Source: Isoetes taiwanensis (lineage: Eukaryota > Streptophyta > Lycopodiopsida > Isoetales > Isoetaceae). Taken from it: a stretch of DNA of 64,000 nucleotides. Positions 39,086 to 50,799 of this stretch are shown here, one piece after another (position 1 is the stretch's first letter; every line of letters starts with the position of its first letter). A program made the position numbers and the translations under genes. The notes under the pieces were generated by a model. It saw nothing but the letters and a program-made list of their open reading frames with translations. It had not been told where the DNA came from and made no database searches. The stretch spans positions 26,275,189-26,339,188 of the forward strand of contig JAJEKV010000001.1 of the NCBI GenBank assembly GCA_021234155.1, given 5' to 3'.

Positions 39086-39111
39086 AAAAAAAAAAAAAAA
39101 AAAAAAAAAAA
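39086..39111 (+). repeat. 26-bp poly-A tract
   Basis: Uninterrupted A run. It could be the tail of a retroposed sequence ending here, but no source is apparent upstream. Confidence 0.85.
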
Positions 39112-39199
39112 GGAAGCAGATTATAAGCCTATAAGATAGTTTTATACAAGCGAAAATTTTCAACCACAAAAATTTATACAGTATCTTCCACGATTGGAA

Positions 39200-41300
39200 G
39201 AGTATCGGTCTGCTCTCCTAAACATGACTTCTAATCCTCCAAAAGTGCCTTGTATCCTCACATATATTGGTCTCTCAAATCTAAAATATCTGCTAGATTG
39301 CTCCCAATTACCTTCGTAAGAAACCTAAAAAATTCCACGTGTATTGGCTTGAACCATATGATGCCCTCTCAAGTCTTGATAGGCTGGAAATCGGAGGATA
39401 ACATGATTCTCATCCTCCAAAGTGTCCTCACATAATTTGCACGCAGGAGTTCCCGTGGTATATCCTTCCATCAGCCCACCTCAATGCTTAGGTGGTGTGA
39501 GCTGAGATACATCCTGCATAGTGTGTGCCTTTTGTGCAGTGAAATTTTTTCCCTCAAGTAAGGCATTTCAATTAAATCTAGATTCGTCTATTTTTTAAAA
39601 CCCTCCATTTTCAGTTTGGCACCGCTCCGCATTTTTTGCTTCACTTTGTTCTTTGTTCTATATAAATGATCTTGCTTACAATGCCTTTGTTGGGATATCC
39701 TCAATAACGATGTCCCATTCTTTAAGCCACTTAAGAAACCCACCATACCATCCCTTATTCTCACTGTGCTTGCAAACAATATGCGTTAAGGCTTAGTCAT
39801 CCAAAGCAATATGGGGTAGGCAGCATAGCATAAGGTATCTGCACCTTTACTCCCAATTCACAACTCAGAATTTCTTTTAGACCTTTTCCACTTTCTTCCA
39901 CCTATCCAATGATAAACCAGACCTCCATATTGGACCACCACACAAAACTACTTGTTGGACCAGTGAGCAGAACATTTTTTCTTTAACCCACAATCAATGA
40001 TGTTTGGATTCTTACATTGCCTCTGCATAGCAAACAAGGTTTTTAGCCAATCGTCTATCCTTTGATCAAACACCTTGTTCCCTCTATAGGACTGATCGAT
40101 TAACAAACCTAGATTTTATAAGTACATATTATGTCCACCTTTTTCCCTTCATAGTGAAAGATATATCTGTCCGTCTTCTGAGTACCAAATATCTAAATTT
40201 TTGTTTTGGATAGATTGACACTCATGTCCATCGAGTCATAAAAAGGTGCTAGGGCTGCCAAGTGTTTTTGTAGCCCTCGTATACTCTTAGAAAAAATGAC
40301 AACATCATCTGCTTATAATAGCAAAAGTATTATACACGCCATTAGTGTTCCAGAAGGTGGTGGCTATGGATGAAGCCCGGCTGCCCAACCTTGCTTTGGC
40401 AAAGGGCGATGGGGCCCGGCGACTCAAAGCCCCGCTGGAAAGACAAGCAAGCCCGGTGGTTCTCGCGATGGAATGTGCAGTAACACACGATGTGGACCGC
40501 TGCATACACCGAAGAACGCTACCGCCTTGAAGCAAAGATTTGATGCTTGCTTCATGGCCAAGCTTTGGGATGCAGAGGTCCCCGTCACATGTCAAGGTGG
40601 CAAATTATCAACAAAGAGTTAATCCCATGCTCACGAGGGGCCCACACCACTACTGGCGCACCCATCTACCCATGAAAAAAGCGCTGGGTGATTGCTTCCA
40701 TTCGCGACAGTGCACACCACCTCCGCGTTGAGGCGAGGGAGATGGATTCGGGGCAGCGTGAGGAGGACAGAGTCCGGTCTTTGTCAACGGGGCACCATTG
40801 AGGATGAAAGTCACGCCCTCCGGGCCTGTCCGGCGCATCACGAGCATATCCGGCCTCGGTATGCTCTTCGGTTAGTTGTGCCCCATCGGGCCTCGCATGA
40901 GCTCTTGAGCCACGGCCTCTGTAGGCTTGTTGGGATCAGATCCGGGAGGTAATGTATAATGCGGACTCGCTTATGCCCCCGTCCAGGCATTAACCTCACC
41001 TGTACTTGTGATTATGTATATAATCGTAGCAGTATGTCGGCATCCTTATTGCTACTAAGGTTTTTCCCCTCAAACCCTTCTAAGGGGTTTTTAATCCCGG
41101 TAGTATCGCTTTCTTTGCTCTCTCTTTGTACTTGGGTCCCATAGGCCAGTTGGTCTCCGTGGACGATAAAATCATATTCTATTCTATTCTATTCTATTCC
41201 TTCATTATTAGAAACTCAATCTTCCAATTCATTACCAAACAAGGTGAGTGATAGTGGGCATCCTTGCTTAACTCCAATATTGCTTTCAATTCTAACATCC
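39200..41300 (-). mobile_element. LINE-B copy, split by a LINE-A insertion
   Basis: A second LINE type on the minus strand. Its GVKQGCPLSLTLFGNELED motif is at 41,215-41,275. The catalytic ADDVVIFSKS (Tyr before ADD is a TAA stop) is at 40,280-40,320, followed by VNLSKTKI near 40,195-40,220. A C-terminal zinc-knuckle-like CKLCEDTLEDENHV is near 39,395-39,440. The parts at 39,200-40,330 and 41,205-41,300 are separated by the plus-strand LINE-A fragment. Several stops and frameshifts show that it is dead. Confidence 0.75.
40340..41204 (+). mobile_element. LINE-A copy 4, 5'-truncated, nested
   Basis: It begins at the FQKVVAMDEARLPNLA segment (40,345), equivalent to FQKVANMGDTRLPHLA in copy 3. 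It runs through the C-terminal region and 3' UTR (AAACCCTTCTAAGGGGTTTTTAATCC cut here to AAACCCTT and TTTTTAATCC) to the terminal block at 41,144-41,172 and an (ATTCT)n tail. It lies inside LINE-B, so it is the later insertion. Confidence 0.85.
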
Positions 41301-41349
41301 TGTGGCACGGGGGAGAATAAATGTATTCAAACCTTTTCATACCAGGTAA

Positions 41350-41600
41350 TGTGATGTTTCAGTACAATATACAGTACGAATACATATATTATACTGCCAT
41401 GTCATGGTACGCGACACCAAGATGACATGTACAAGGGTAGATCATGGTCATACCATAGGTATGATGGTGCGTAGAGACCATTGGGGAGGGAGGGGGGGAT
41501 TGGCATATCATTCTAATGGTATAATACCACCAATGAACCTTAGATATATTATGTGGGTCACATAATATATTTCCCCCTAGTGGCAAACATCCAACATTTG
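41350..41600 (+). mobile_element. Possible Ty3/gypsy LTR remnant
   Basis: TGTGATGTTTCAGTACAATA with a nearby ACGAATACATATAT resembles the 3' LTR start at 62,648 (TGTGACGTTTCCC, ACATACGTATAT). Both later show GTGGCAAAC or TTGGCAAAC. No partner LTR was found. Confidence 0.3.
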
Positions 41601-42249
41601 CCAGTCTTTACGACAACCTTTTGAACCTGCCAAAGCCCAATGTTAGCATTGTAGGGAATGGGGACCCACCACTACGATGTGGCCTCAACTTCTTCAAGTT
41701 CAGGTCCAGTTACCTGGTACCAATCAGACAGCTTCTATTCATTTCACTGCCTATCAACTATGGGTAGCTAATGGTAAACAGGGTCCCCGACCCACGCTGA
41801 AGAAACTGTTACGCGCCGCTCTGCAACACCAACAAACTATACAAGCCACTCCTCAGGCTACTTTAGACCAACAGGTTCAGGAAGAAATTTATGAGGCCTT
41901 AAATCCTCTAGTTCAACATTCAAATTGGGTTAGTTTGGTGTCACGCCAAGCCCACAGTACTCACTCTTATCAGCTCACACCTCAGGACATGGCCTGCCTA
42001 TGCAGTTGATACTATCCCTGCAGATTCTACAGGTAAAAGCATGTTGTGGTGTCCCAATTCGACTGCCCCCCCCGTCCCCCAAAATGTGGTCGTGCATCCG
42101 CCACTTTTCTGGTATGAAAGTATAATTATGGCACCGCTCAAGTGTCATTATTTAAGAGGAGTCCCAATTTGTGGGGGAAATTCTAATTTCAAAACTAAAA
42201 TTCAAATTCCTATTCTTCAAATTTCTGTTCTTTACCTACGTCCTGTTCT

Positions 42250-43029
42250 TTGGCAGCCTGCTGCAAGCTCCAATCCATTGTAGATATGGATGTCAACGAG
42301 ATAATCTGTCCACAAACTGGCATTTCAGACGGGAGAAAGCGAAGAAGAACCAAGGAAGAAGAAATGTTGAAGAAAAGACGCCAAAGGAAAAGAAGAAGAG
42401 AGGAAAAATTGGAGCTTGCAGAATTGGCAGAAGGATCCGGTTCATCAAGAAGTGCAAGCAATAAACGCCGTATTGTCTTTAATTTGCTAACATTTTTCCA
42501 TAAACAGATCAAAAGAATTGAGGATAGCATGAAGAAAGAAATTTTACTTGACTTTTTGAGGGATAAAACATTGAAGAAATTTATAGGTGAAGAATTAAAG
42601 GATTTGGAAGCCAAGAGCATCGTCATTAGAAGCCTCTGGGCCTCTATGCAGACTGTGAAACTCTCTACCAGCAATGGCTGCCTAGCATCCAAGAATAGTT
42701 GTCTTGCAATGTCTGTACCACGCCGTGCAGATTCTGAAACAAGTGACAAAATCAGCCAGAGAGATCTTGGAAAGGTATTCGGTGTTCACCCACGAAACCT
42801 GCAAAAGGCAAAGAAAAAGAGGGAAGAAATCGATTACAATGGTGGGAAATGGGTTGCTTATAAGAGGGCTAAAAGATTCGATGCAATTTCAAATGAACAG
42901 ATAGAAAAGATTCAAAATTTTTGGATTGAGAACACCAGAGTGTCTCCTAACACAAAGGATGTTAGAACTAGAAGATTGGAGAGAAATGTAAGAGAAGAAC
43001 ATGCTGCCCACTATCTGGAGGAATCACAG
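42250..43029 (+). CDS. N-terminal exon of DDE-like copy B
   Basis: An unbroken 260-codon exon. The likely natural start is the ATG of MDVNEIICPQTG at 42,286. It is highly charged (KKRRQRKRRREEK) and then has a helix-rich DNA-binding-like region. It ends in phase 0 at CAG|GTTAGT, and the next exon opens in phase 0 at 44,900. Confidence 0.7.
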
Positions 43030-43399
43030 GTTAGTTTATAAATTCTGTTATTCATGTTTTCTTAGTTATGGTGCTTAGTGTGGTGGTGCATGTGGTGGTT
43101 ATTGTGTTGTACAGTGATTGTGATATGCTGTATGCAGCATGTGAATTGTGTGTATCTGAAATGCAGCTACATAATATTTAATGTTGGGAATATTAGAACA
43201 TGACAAAATTGAGTTACAAGTACTATATTCCTTTACTGGGTCTGTATGTACAGTCTAAAAATATTTGAGAATGACAGATAACTAACTGATCCTAAAAGTT
43301 TAGTTGAATTGATAAAGACAATTTTTTGTCAGATGAAAGTACATCTCTGTTGGAAAGTTTATAATATATTAAAAAAAAGAGCATATGTTACAAAATTTG

Positions 43400-43900
43400 A
43401 CTTTTCATTGCAAGCTCTGTACCTGAGAACTAAATTTACATGCATTTCCTAAGCAGCAGGAAATGCTGGTATGACTGGCTCCACTTCTGGTGCATCCAAA
43501 ATTACTATTTTCTGCACTAAAGCATCTAAGATTTATGCAGTCATCCCAGAATAGCATAGGATCAGGTTCGCCAGTGCTTCTTGCATGCCCACGTGGTAAG
43601 AACGCAACCCTGCCAATAATTCCCGCTGTTGCCGACTCAGGCCTCGAAGTGCCGAACAACCCATGCTATACATGTCTTTGCAGCAGCATGTAACATAAGG
43701 TCATGGACCTTGTCTGAAAGCTCTCTTCCTGTCAATCTGATCCCAAAAATAGCCATCGAAGGCCCATCATCCAATCTGTTGAATGGGTTTAGGGTGGTTT
43801 CGAATTGAGTAAAGAAGGTGGATTTAGGAATATCCACCTTCAAAGACTGATCACGAGCCTTGGTTAAAGCAAACCGAAGGCCTCCTCGCTCACTCTAGGT
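43400..43900 (-). pseudogene. Unrecognised coding remnant inside the intron
   Basis: On the minus strand a protein-like frame runs through FDDGP-type and AAAKTCIAWVVRHFEA segments, then VGNSGNYWQGCVLTTWACKK. It is interrupted mainly by TGA where Trp would fit. It is probably a transposon fragment; the family is unknown. Confidence 0.35.
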
Positions 43901-44109
43901 AGGCCATAATTGTCTCTGAACCTCCTGTTAGCCATTGCCGAACCAAACTTGGAAGCTTGAGCGCCAAAAATGTAGTGCAGGGACAGGATTTAGTGGGTAG
44001 ATCCTTTAATATTATTAGGAAAGGAATGTAATGATTATCAGGGTGTACGAATTTCAGAAATGTTATGAGAGCAGGCCTAGGCAGATTATTTATGGCAGAC
44101 AAAATAGGA

Positions 44110-44870
44110 TAAAGTGATGTGATGTGTGGTGTGGTGTGGTGTGGTGTGGGGTGCGTTATATTTATGGTGTCACGTGGGTGTGTGCATGTTAAATGTATGA
44201 TATGTGTGGATTCAATTTTATTTATTCTCCCCCCTCACCCCACCACATTCGTCACCACCACTACATTTCAGCACACAATCTCTCATGACCACATTTCACC
44301 ACATTTGTCACCATCACCACGCCACATAACACCCCACCATCTATCCTACCACTAAATTTCATCCACCATAGACTACCACCATATCTTTGCCACCACCACA
44401 TTTATCACCACATTTCAAACACACCATCACCCACCACCACATGCACCACATTCTCCATTACCACCACATTTGAAGCCCACCATCTCCCACCACCACACTC
44501 CACTACAGTCCACCATGTCCTACACCACACCCCACCATCTCCCACCACTACACTCTACCATCTCCCACCACCACACTCCACCATGTCCCACACCACATCC
44601 CTCCACCACACTCCTCCACCACCACATACCCCACAACCACCACCACCACCACCACTACATTCCACCACCCTGCACAATGTCCCACCACTCTTTGCTACCA
44701 CCACACATTTGGTGTATGGTATGTGGTGGATGGTGTGGTGTGTGGTGGGGTGTGTGGTGGACTGTGGTGTGGTGTGGTGTGTGGTAAAGTACACAGCACT
44801 AAGGTGCTCGGTCTAGTGAATATGATGAGTGTGGGGCATGGTATGGTGCATGGTTTGGTGTGATATACAC
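44110..44870. repeat. CACCA/TGGTG-rich degenerate repeat
   Basis: TGGTG units at both ends (44,110-44,150 and 44,710-44,785) flank about 450 bp of CACCACCACA-type units. The His/Pro- and Val/Trp/Cys-rich frames here are artefacts. Confidence 0.9.
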
Positions 44871-46688
44871 ATCCTAACAGTTTAGTGTTCATTATGCAGA
44901 TGCTATTGTTCAAGAGATTCAAGGACCAACATCCACAAATTAAGATTTGTCTTCCAGCTTTTGAGAAGCTAAAACCTTGGTTTGTTGTGAAATTGAAGGA
45001 CTTCAATAGTTGCTGTTGCATTCAGCATGTGAGGATGCAAATGCTAGTGGATGGACTCAATGGGATGAGAACCAAACATCCGAAGAATTGCACTTGCACC
45101 TACGATGTATGTAGATCATATGAACTTGGTCAATGCAGGGCACATCAGCATAAAATTGCAAGTACAGGAAGCCTGTGGAGATCTATATGGTGTCCAAAGA
45201 TTGAATTAGATAAGTTTCACAAGAAGGCGTGCATCCTGGAGATTGTGAGCTGTGTGGAATCAAGAAGTTTTAGACCTGTCCCATGAAAGAAAGTGGCAGT
45301 AACAGGAAAGTGAAATGGGAGTACATTGACTGTGAAAAAAGACAACGTCTCGAGTTCTGGTAGGAGATTGACTCATCAGTACAATGAGACAGATCGAAGG
45401 AGCTTCTAGATTAACTCAAAGAGCGTCTAAAAATCTTTCCACTGCATAATTTCAGGTACCAATGGCTGGCAAAACAATTTAAGGAGCTTCTGAAGAATCT
45501 CCCAGCAGATGCATGTCTTTTGGTAGTGGATTTTGCAGAGAACTATACATCAAGGAAAAAGAGGAGGTGCAGTCGATGCGCTGGGTCAATAACCAGATTA
45601 CCATTTTGGTTCAAATAACATATCAGTACGACTCAGTGGCAGATGAGATTATCAAGGAAACACATTACTATGTATCAGATGATAGGGAACACGATAGTTT
45701 GTTCGTACAACACTGCTTCATGAAGAACCACAAATATCTGGAGCAGAAAGGAAGGGTGCCAAAGAGACATTATGTGTTTTCAGATGGTGCAGCATCTCAA
45801 TTCAAGGCTCCTAGACCATTTTACTTTGTAGCTAGGTACACAAACGACATTGAAGTCTATATGATGTGGAATTTTTTTGGTTCTAACCACGGGAAAGGTG
45901 AACACGATGGCAAGGCTGCTGAGTTGAAGAGATGGTTAAGACAACTGCAATTAAAATACACAGCATAAAATTGGGTAATGCTCATGAAGTGGTAGAAGTT
46001 GCTGAAGAGATGTTTACTTGTGGAACATTCGAGTGGATGAACACATCTGAAACCAGCAAGAGGAAAACTATAAAAAGTTTCTTTTGGGAAATCCAGGTGG
46101 AGGATATAGATAGAAAGAAAGCATGGGGTGCAGAAAGGATTTTGGACACTAGGCAGATCCATTGTGTATATGCATTCAATCCTGAATCTCCATTGCAGTT
46201 GCACACGAGGGAACTTTCATGCTTCTACAGCTATTGCTTGGATGGCATGTGGGACAGTTCTGTGAACAAGCACTATGTTGGAAACTTCAAGTTATTGTAC
46301 CATCCTCCAATGTGCATGCTGACATTGAGGACCGTAAATCCAGCAAGTCCTTGTTCTCCTCCAATCCCACGATGTCAGCAGAGGCACTTAGAGTTGGTGA
46401 TAATTTTGCTGCCGTTGCTCGGAAAGGGAATGATGAGGGTGCTCAATTTTGGATTCTGATGTGCACAAAACCAAAATAGATAGTGGAGAAAGACTTCCAA
46501 CTCAATGGAACAAAGTATTTTGCCGGTGATAGTGTCATAGAAGCTTTGTATTACAAGAAGGGCGCAAGATCAACCGTCAGCTATAATCTTTGCTGTAAAG
46601 ACGCCTTAGGCATAGTATTCACAACGCAGATTTGTGCAATCAGACTTCACATTCCACCAACTAAACGTCAAAACAAGACTGTATGTAG

Positions 46689-47212
46689 CAGGGTTGCCCT
46701 TAAGGGGCTATTTATAGCCAAATGGCTATATTTTGAATATTTTCGAAAATGAGATACTAAAGCTGAATAGGTTACTTTTGAAAATAAATTATATTCTTTC
46801 GCCAAAGTTTTACCATTTCGTCCGCCCGCCTTTCTTAAATTAGCCATGCATTCTTAAGCTCAGATCTAGAGTTTCGCCTCCAGTTCCATGGAGCTAAGTG
46901 TTTAGGATCATAGATTATCCCCTTAACAATATTGTAGATCAAGTAATTGTTTGCTAGCTCTAGTGGACCATAGTAGAATACTCAAATTTTGATAAACATA
47001 ATAGGTTTCCTTAATCCTGTAAGTTGTATGTGAATTGACATCTAATTTATTTATTTCAATTACCACATTAACGTTGGCAAGGTTCGCCAGAGTTTCTATG
47101 AAACAGTTCAAGTCGCAAAAAGTAATCGCCTACAAAATGAATATAGAAAGCTTATGATTCGCCTCACCTTCTAAATCATGCCTATGCAGATATGGCCTTA
47201 AGGGCAACCCTG
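46689..47212. mobile_element. hAT-type MITE, 524 bp, with 8-bp target duplication
   Basis: Perfect 17-bp terminal inverted repeats (CAGGGTTGCCCTTAAGG ... CCTTAAGGGCAACCCTG) are flanked by identical 8-bp copies of GTATGTAG at 46,681-46,688 and 47,213-47,220. CAGGG ends and 8-bp duplications are hallmarks of hAT elements (established). The inside is AT-rich and codes for nothing, so it was moved by an enzyme made elsewhere. It sits in the last exon of the DDE-like gene. Without it and one duplicate, the frame reads straight on to the EVLSDEDEM stop. Confidence 0.95.
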
Positions 47213-47291
47213 GTATGTAGGCTGGATCCTTCAGACGAAGAGAAAATTTTACAGAATTTACTCGAAGTTCTTTCTGATGAGGATGAAATGT

Positions 47292-47519
47292 AAAACCATT
47301 CTGTAATTTTCAGAACTCATCTGAAGTTTTGTGCTTCAGCTGTGAAAATGAGTTTGTCTTGATTTCTTTTGAAGATTTGAATTCTTTTGAACACTTGATG
47401 CTTTATTTTGTGACAAAGAACATATAATTGAATATGAATTTTCATTCAAATGAATCGAGGTTACAGTAACAATTATGTACATAAGAAAGATATACAGTGA
47501 TTTTAAAGTACGAGGTGAC
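47292..47519. other. Spacer between two convergent genes
   Basis: 228 bp separating the stop of the DDE-like gene (+) from the stop of the protease gene (-). It is AT-rich and probably holds both 3' ends. Confidence 0.6.
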
Positions 47520-48625
47520 TCATGCACCTATATAATTCCCAATACATATGTTCCTCTCAGTTCCAGCTTTTGTTGCTTCTAATCTTAAAATTTCAAGCAC
47601 GAACACTCTAACATCAACTAGATCCTGGTCTGAAATGTCCACAACATGCAGTTAACCACATTTTGTCAATAACAGAGTTTGGTTTATCTACCGCATTTGA
47701 GTTAACTTACTAGATCATGCAACAATATATTCACTCCTTTCAAGCACCCCTTCACAAATTTGTGCATAAACGAACATCCGGCAGGGCCACATGAATGACC
47801 ATCGGTTTGAAGAGGTGTTATGGAAATTTTCACAACATCTGAGGTTGTAAAACTGAAACTATTGTGTCCAAGCAATTCCAGGAACCTGCATTCAAAGTTT
47901 GTTGTCATTGTGTGACAATAACAAAATGCAATGAGCAAGCACTAACCTCTCAACATGTCTGCTTCTGCCATGCAAGCCTATGCTATCAAAGTGATATATC
48001 CCTGATTCTCTGTGCGAGACACGCGCGGCTTACGATCAGAAAACAGGTCCAGTGGTGTCCATCACAAACAGGCACAAACATGTACTGACACTTATCCAGA
48101 TTCACATGTTTCCTTATTGTTTTGCAACTATTTGTGTCTTTGGACAATGTCGAGTGAAAAAGAGGGTCAAAGAAATGAAAGGGATGGCTCATTCCTTGGA
48201 GCATCAAGTAGTATTCCATGTATCTACAAACATATGCATATGATGGCACAATCCTGATGATCACAAATCAGATGAAAGTATCACCTTGAGAAGAGGAGGA
48301 TCAATGATCATTGAATGACTGCGTATCAGCTTCCAAAATTTTGATGTCGGTGGAGCTAATTACGACAGTTTCAGTTCCATTCTGCACCACTTCCAGATGT
48401 GTATGTGGCTTTAGATAGACAAGGACTGCCGAAGCTCTATCATCTCTAGTTCTAAACACACACGAGAACATTTAATCACAATCCATTCAAATATTTTAAA
48501 TTGAAAAAGTACAACACATATCATAGAAAAGTTTTTACTTATATTGACTTTCAAAGAGTTTAAAAGATTCATTTATGAAAATACTTGTCGAGTATTTTCA
48601 TGCAGTTGCGCGACTCTTCAAAATA

Positions 48626-49440
48626 TCACATGTTCCACATTTGATTTTCCTTCACATAAGCAGGCACACTTTCTGCAGCCAGAAATCCTTTCAACCATGG
48701 TTTGAGTTGCTCCAAAAGGAAATTGGAATCCAACCTGTCCGGAGCAAAACTAATTGGACATATCATGGTGTTCGGCTGGTTGGCAGAACCCTTATATCTG
48801 CTGTCATCTATCAACAATGTGTTTTTCACTTGGTATTTCCAGTATTTCTGGTACACTTTGGATAGGTCCTTAAGGAAAATTGGCTTATTAACCACTTTTA
48901 ATTTTGTGTTGGTGCAGTCATTCTGATTCCAAATAAAAAGAAATCTGCCCTTATATTCCTGCAGCAACTTTCTCACCAACAAGTCAACATTACTCTTAGC
49001 CATGCTGGACCACAATGCAATCTCAAATTTTGAAAAATACCATTCTAAGAACTCCTGTAATCCAGGCCTGGAAACTGCTGCCTTTTGAAGGTTCAATTTC
49101 TGGAGGGTCACTTCTGGGTCAGCCGATGCAGGTATCCTCTCTTTCAAGTCATAAAACTTGCCCAAAACCCCATTAAAATCCAGACGAAGGAGAATTTTAG
49201 TTAACCTCTGGGTTTTTCTTGGTTGAGGTTGTATTGGACTTGATGAGCAGGCTGCATCTTGTTTAGGATCCGGGGTTTCTTTGCCAACTTCATCACCTGC
49301 GTCTGCCTGTGGCTCATGTTCAGCAGCAAAACTTTTGTCTGGTGAAGGATGCCGTGCAGAATGAGTCTCAGGAGAATTAATTTCCCCTCCTAAAACAGAT
49401 GCGCTGGGAATCTCTTCGTGATGGCTTGCAGTAGCATTTA
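48626..49440 (-). other. FCP1/NIF-like domain region of that gene
   Basis: A single open stretch. A Ser/Pro/Glu-rich linker is followed by TKILLRLDFNGVLG, FEIALWSSM, GRFLFIWNQNDC, FLKDLSKVY and NTLLIDDSRYKG. This is the strand and motif order of CTD-phosphatase-like HAD domains. The usual DxDx(T/V) start reads DFNGV, so the second Asp is Asn and phosphatase activity is doubtful. The acidic IDDS motif is kept. Confidence 0.65.
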
Positions 49441-50484
49441 TCTCTGTAACAAAATTGAAATGAGGAAGACCAAAGAAAAATACAAAAAAATAAATCATGT
49501 ATGTGGCATTGGTACTTACTTGACACGACCGCATTCAGTTCACTATCCAAATTTCGTTTTGGATTCTCCACACTGTCAGCAGCTGGGATTGACTTTGAAG
49601 TATCAAATGGGGTGAACTCTAGGTGCACCCGGGAGATATCTTGCAGTCTCATAACTAATCAAGGCGTGGATAACTGTTGGATATCCTTGGTCTCAAATTT
49701 CTGCAATTTTGCAAACACTAAGTCAGTAAACCTGTGACAACATCAGTAAACATTAGTTAAGGTATTTACTTGTGTCTATTGGTTCTTGTGGTACCACTCG
49801 AATACCAAAAGCCAAAAGCCATGTCTCAGACATAATATGGGCATAACTGGGGTTGCAGCAGATTCTATAGCGTCTCTAAAACAAATCCAATATCAATAGA
49901 GTCTGCAAATGAGGTTATAGATGATAATGTTTACCTCAAATGATGTGACAGACATGGAATGTGATACTGGTGACTGCGTTCTACTATCACAACTGGCAAC
50001 AATTTACCCTCCCATTTCAGACATCGTCCACAAAATGGACCTTCATCACCCTCTTCTTCTGCCTCAGGAAGCATTGGAAGTGCAGGATCTAAAGGAGTGT
50101 CATGGCCACTACGTTCAGAAAAAATCTTAAATCTTTGCATTCGAGGTTGTAGCTCCGGCAGTAAGGCTTCACATGCCTTTAGCTCAATTTCAGTCTTTGC
50201 TAGTTCCTTATTCAATTGATTCAGCCCAGGCAACACTGTACCATTTAGCTCTTCATCCTTTAGTTTGCTTACAACCCGAATACCCTCTGTTGCTTTCGGA
50301 TTTGCTATCATGATTGACTGCCATCTGTGCAAATCAGCTCTAATTTCTGATGCTTTATGCTCCATCAACTCAATCTTTCTATTGATATCAGTTTTTCTAT
50401 CCTCGTTTGCTTGCAATCGTTGCTTGCATCTATCAAACCTAGCTGATGTTGCAGCCAACCATTCCTTCACAAGTCTGCCATAGT

Positions 50485-50775
50485 CTGCAAAATAGAATAG
50501 AATAGAATAGAATACATTAATGTCCCTTGTGCCGTAAGGCCCCTGGACTTGTGTAGCATGGGCGAGCTCCCCAGAAGGGTGCTACTAGCACATCACGCTG
50601 TTATGATGTAGCCTTTTCTGAAGGCTGACTTTTTTCTTTTAATACCAGCATCCCGCTTTACCTCGGCTTCTTGGCCATGCAGTGATGCGTCGTTATCAAT
50701 CAGCTTTTAGCTGAGCAATTTGTGTGAGGCTATATGACCCATTTTGTACAGCTCATAACGACGTATATATGTTAG
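50485..50775 (-). mobile_element. Possible retroposon with (ATTCT)n tail
   Basis: On the minus strand GGGACATTAATGT is followed by four to five ATTCT units and then directly by the intron acceptor TTTTGCAG. Upstream GC-richer sequence (GGGGAGCTCGCCCATGC) contrasts with the AT-rich flanks. It looks like a SINE or LINE 3' end, but the body does not match LINE-A. Confidence 0.4.
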
Positions 50776-50799
50776 CCTCCTAACATAATAAGCCACATA

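Larger units (their letters stand above)
43030..44899 (+). other. 1.87-kb intron of DDE-like copy B
   Basis: Donor GTTAGT, acceptor TTCATTATGCAG. Splicing joins YLEESQ to MLLFKRFKD; copy A has the equivalent ELFRAFKD. It contains a foreign coding remnant (43,400-43,900) and CACCA-type repeat DNA. Confidence 0.75.
41677..47291 (+). pseudogene. DDE-transposase-like gene, copy B
   Basis: A multi-exon gene on the plus strand. A Gln-rich N-terminal stretch (41,677-42,230; one shift near 42,000) precedes a basic-region exon at 42,250-43,029. That exon has an NLS-like Arg/Lys cluster, VFGVHPRNLQKA and FWIENTRVSPN. After the intron 43,030-44,899, LLFKRFKDQHP and a Cys-rich CTCTYDVC region follow. 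The core has VVDFAENY (45,520-45,545), VSDDREHDSLFVQH (45,675-45,716), YVFSDGAASQFK (about 45,774-45,808) and FFGSNHGKGEHDG (about 45,870-45,910). The C-terminal domain ends at EVLSDEDEM, stop 47,289-47,291. The SDG Asp and GKGEHD Glu are 39 residues apart, as in DDE enzymes (inference). Frameshifts near 45,290, 45,555 and 45,940, a stop at 46,478 and a MITE insertion show that it is inactive. Confidence 0.72.

Noticed and set aside
42210-42749. 179-codon minus-strand frame
   Set aside because: Antisense shadow of the DDE-like N-terminal exon, which has family motifs in the plus frame.
44470-44816. His/Pro-rich and Val/Trp/Cys-rich frames
   Set aside because: Translations of the CACCA/TGGTG repeat within an intron, present on both strands.
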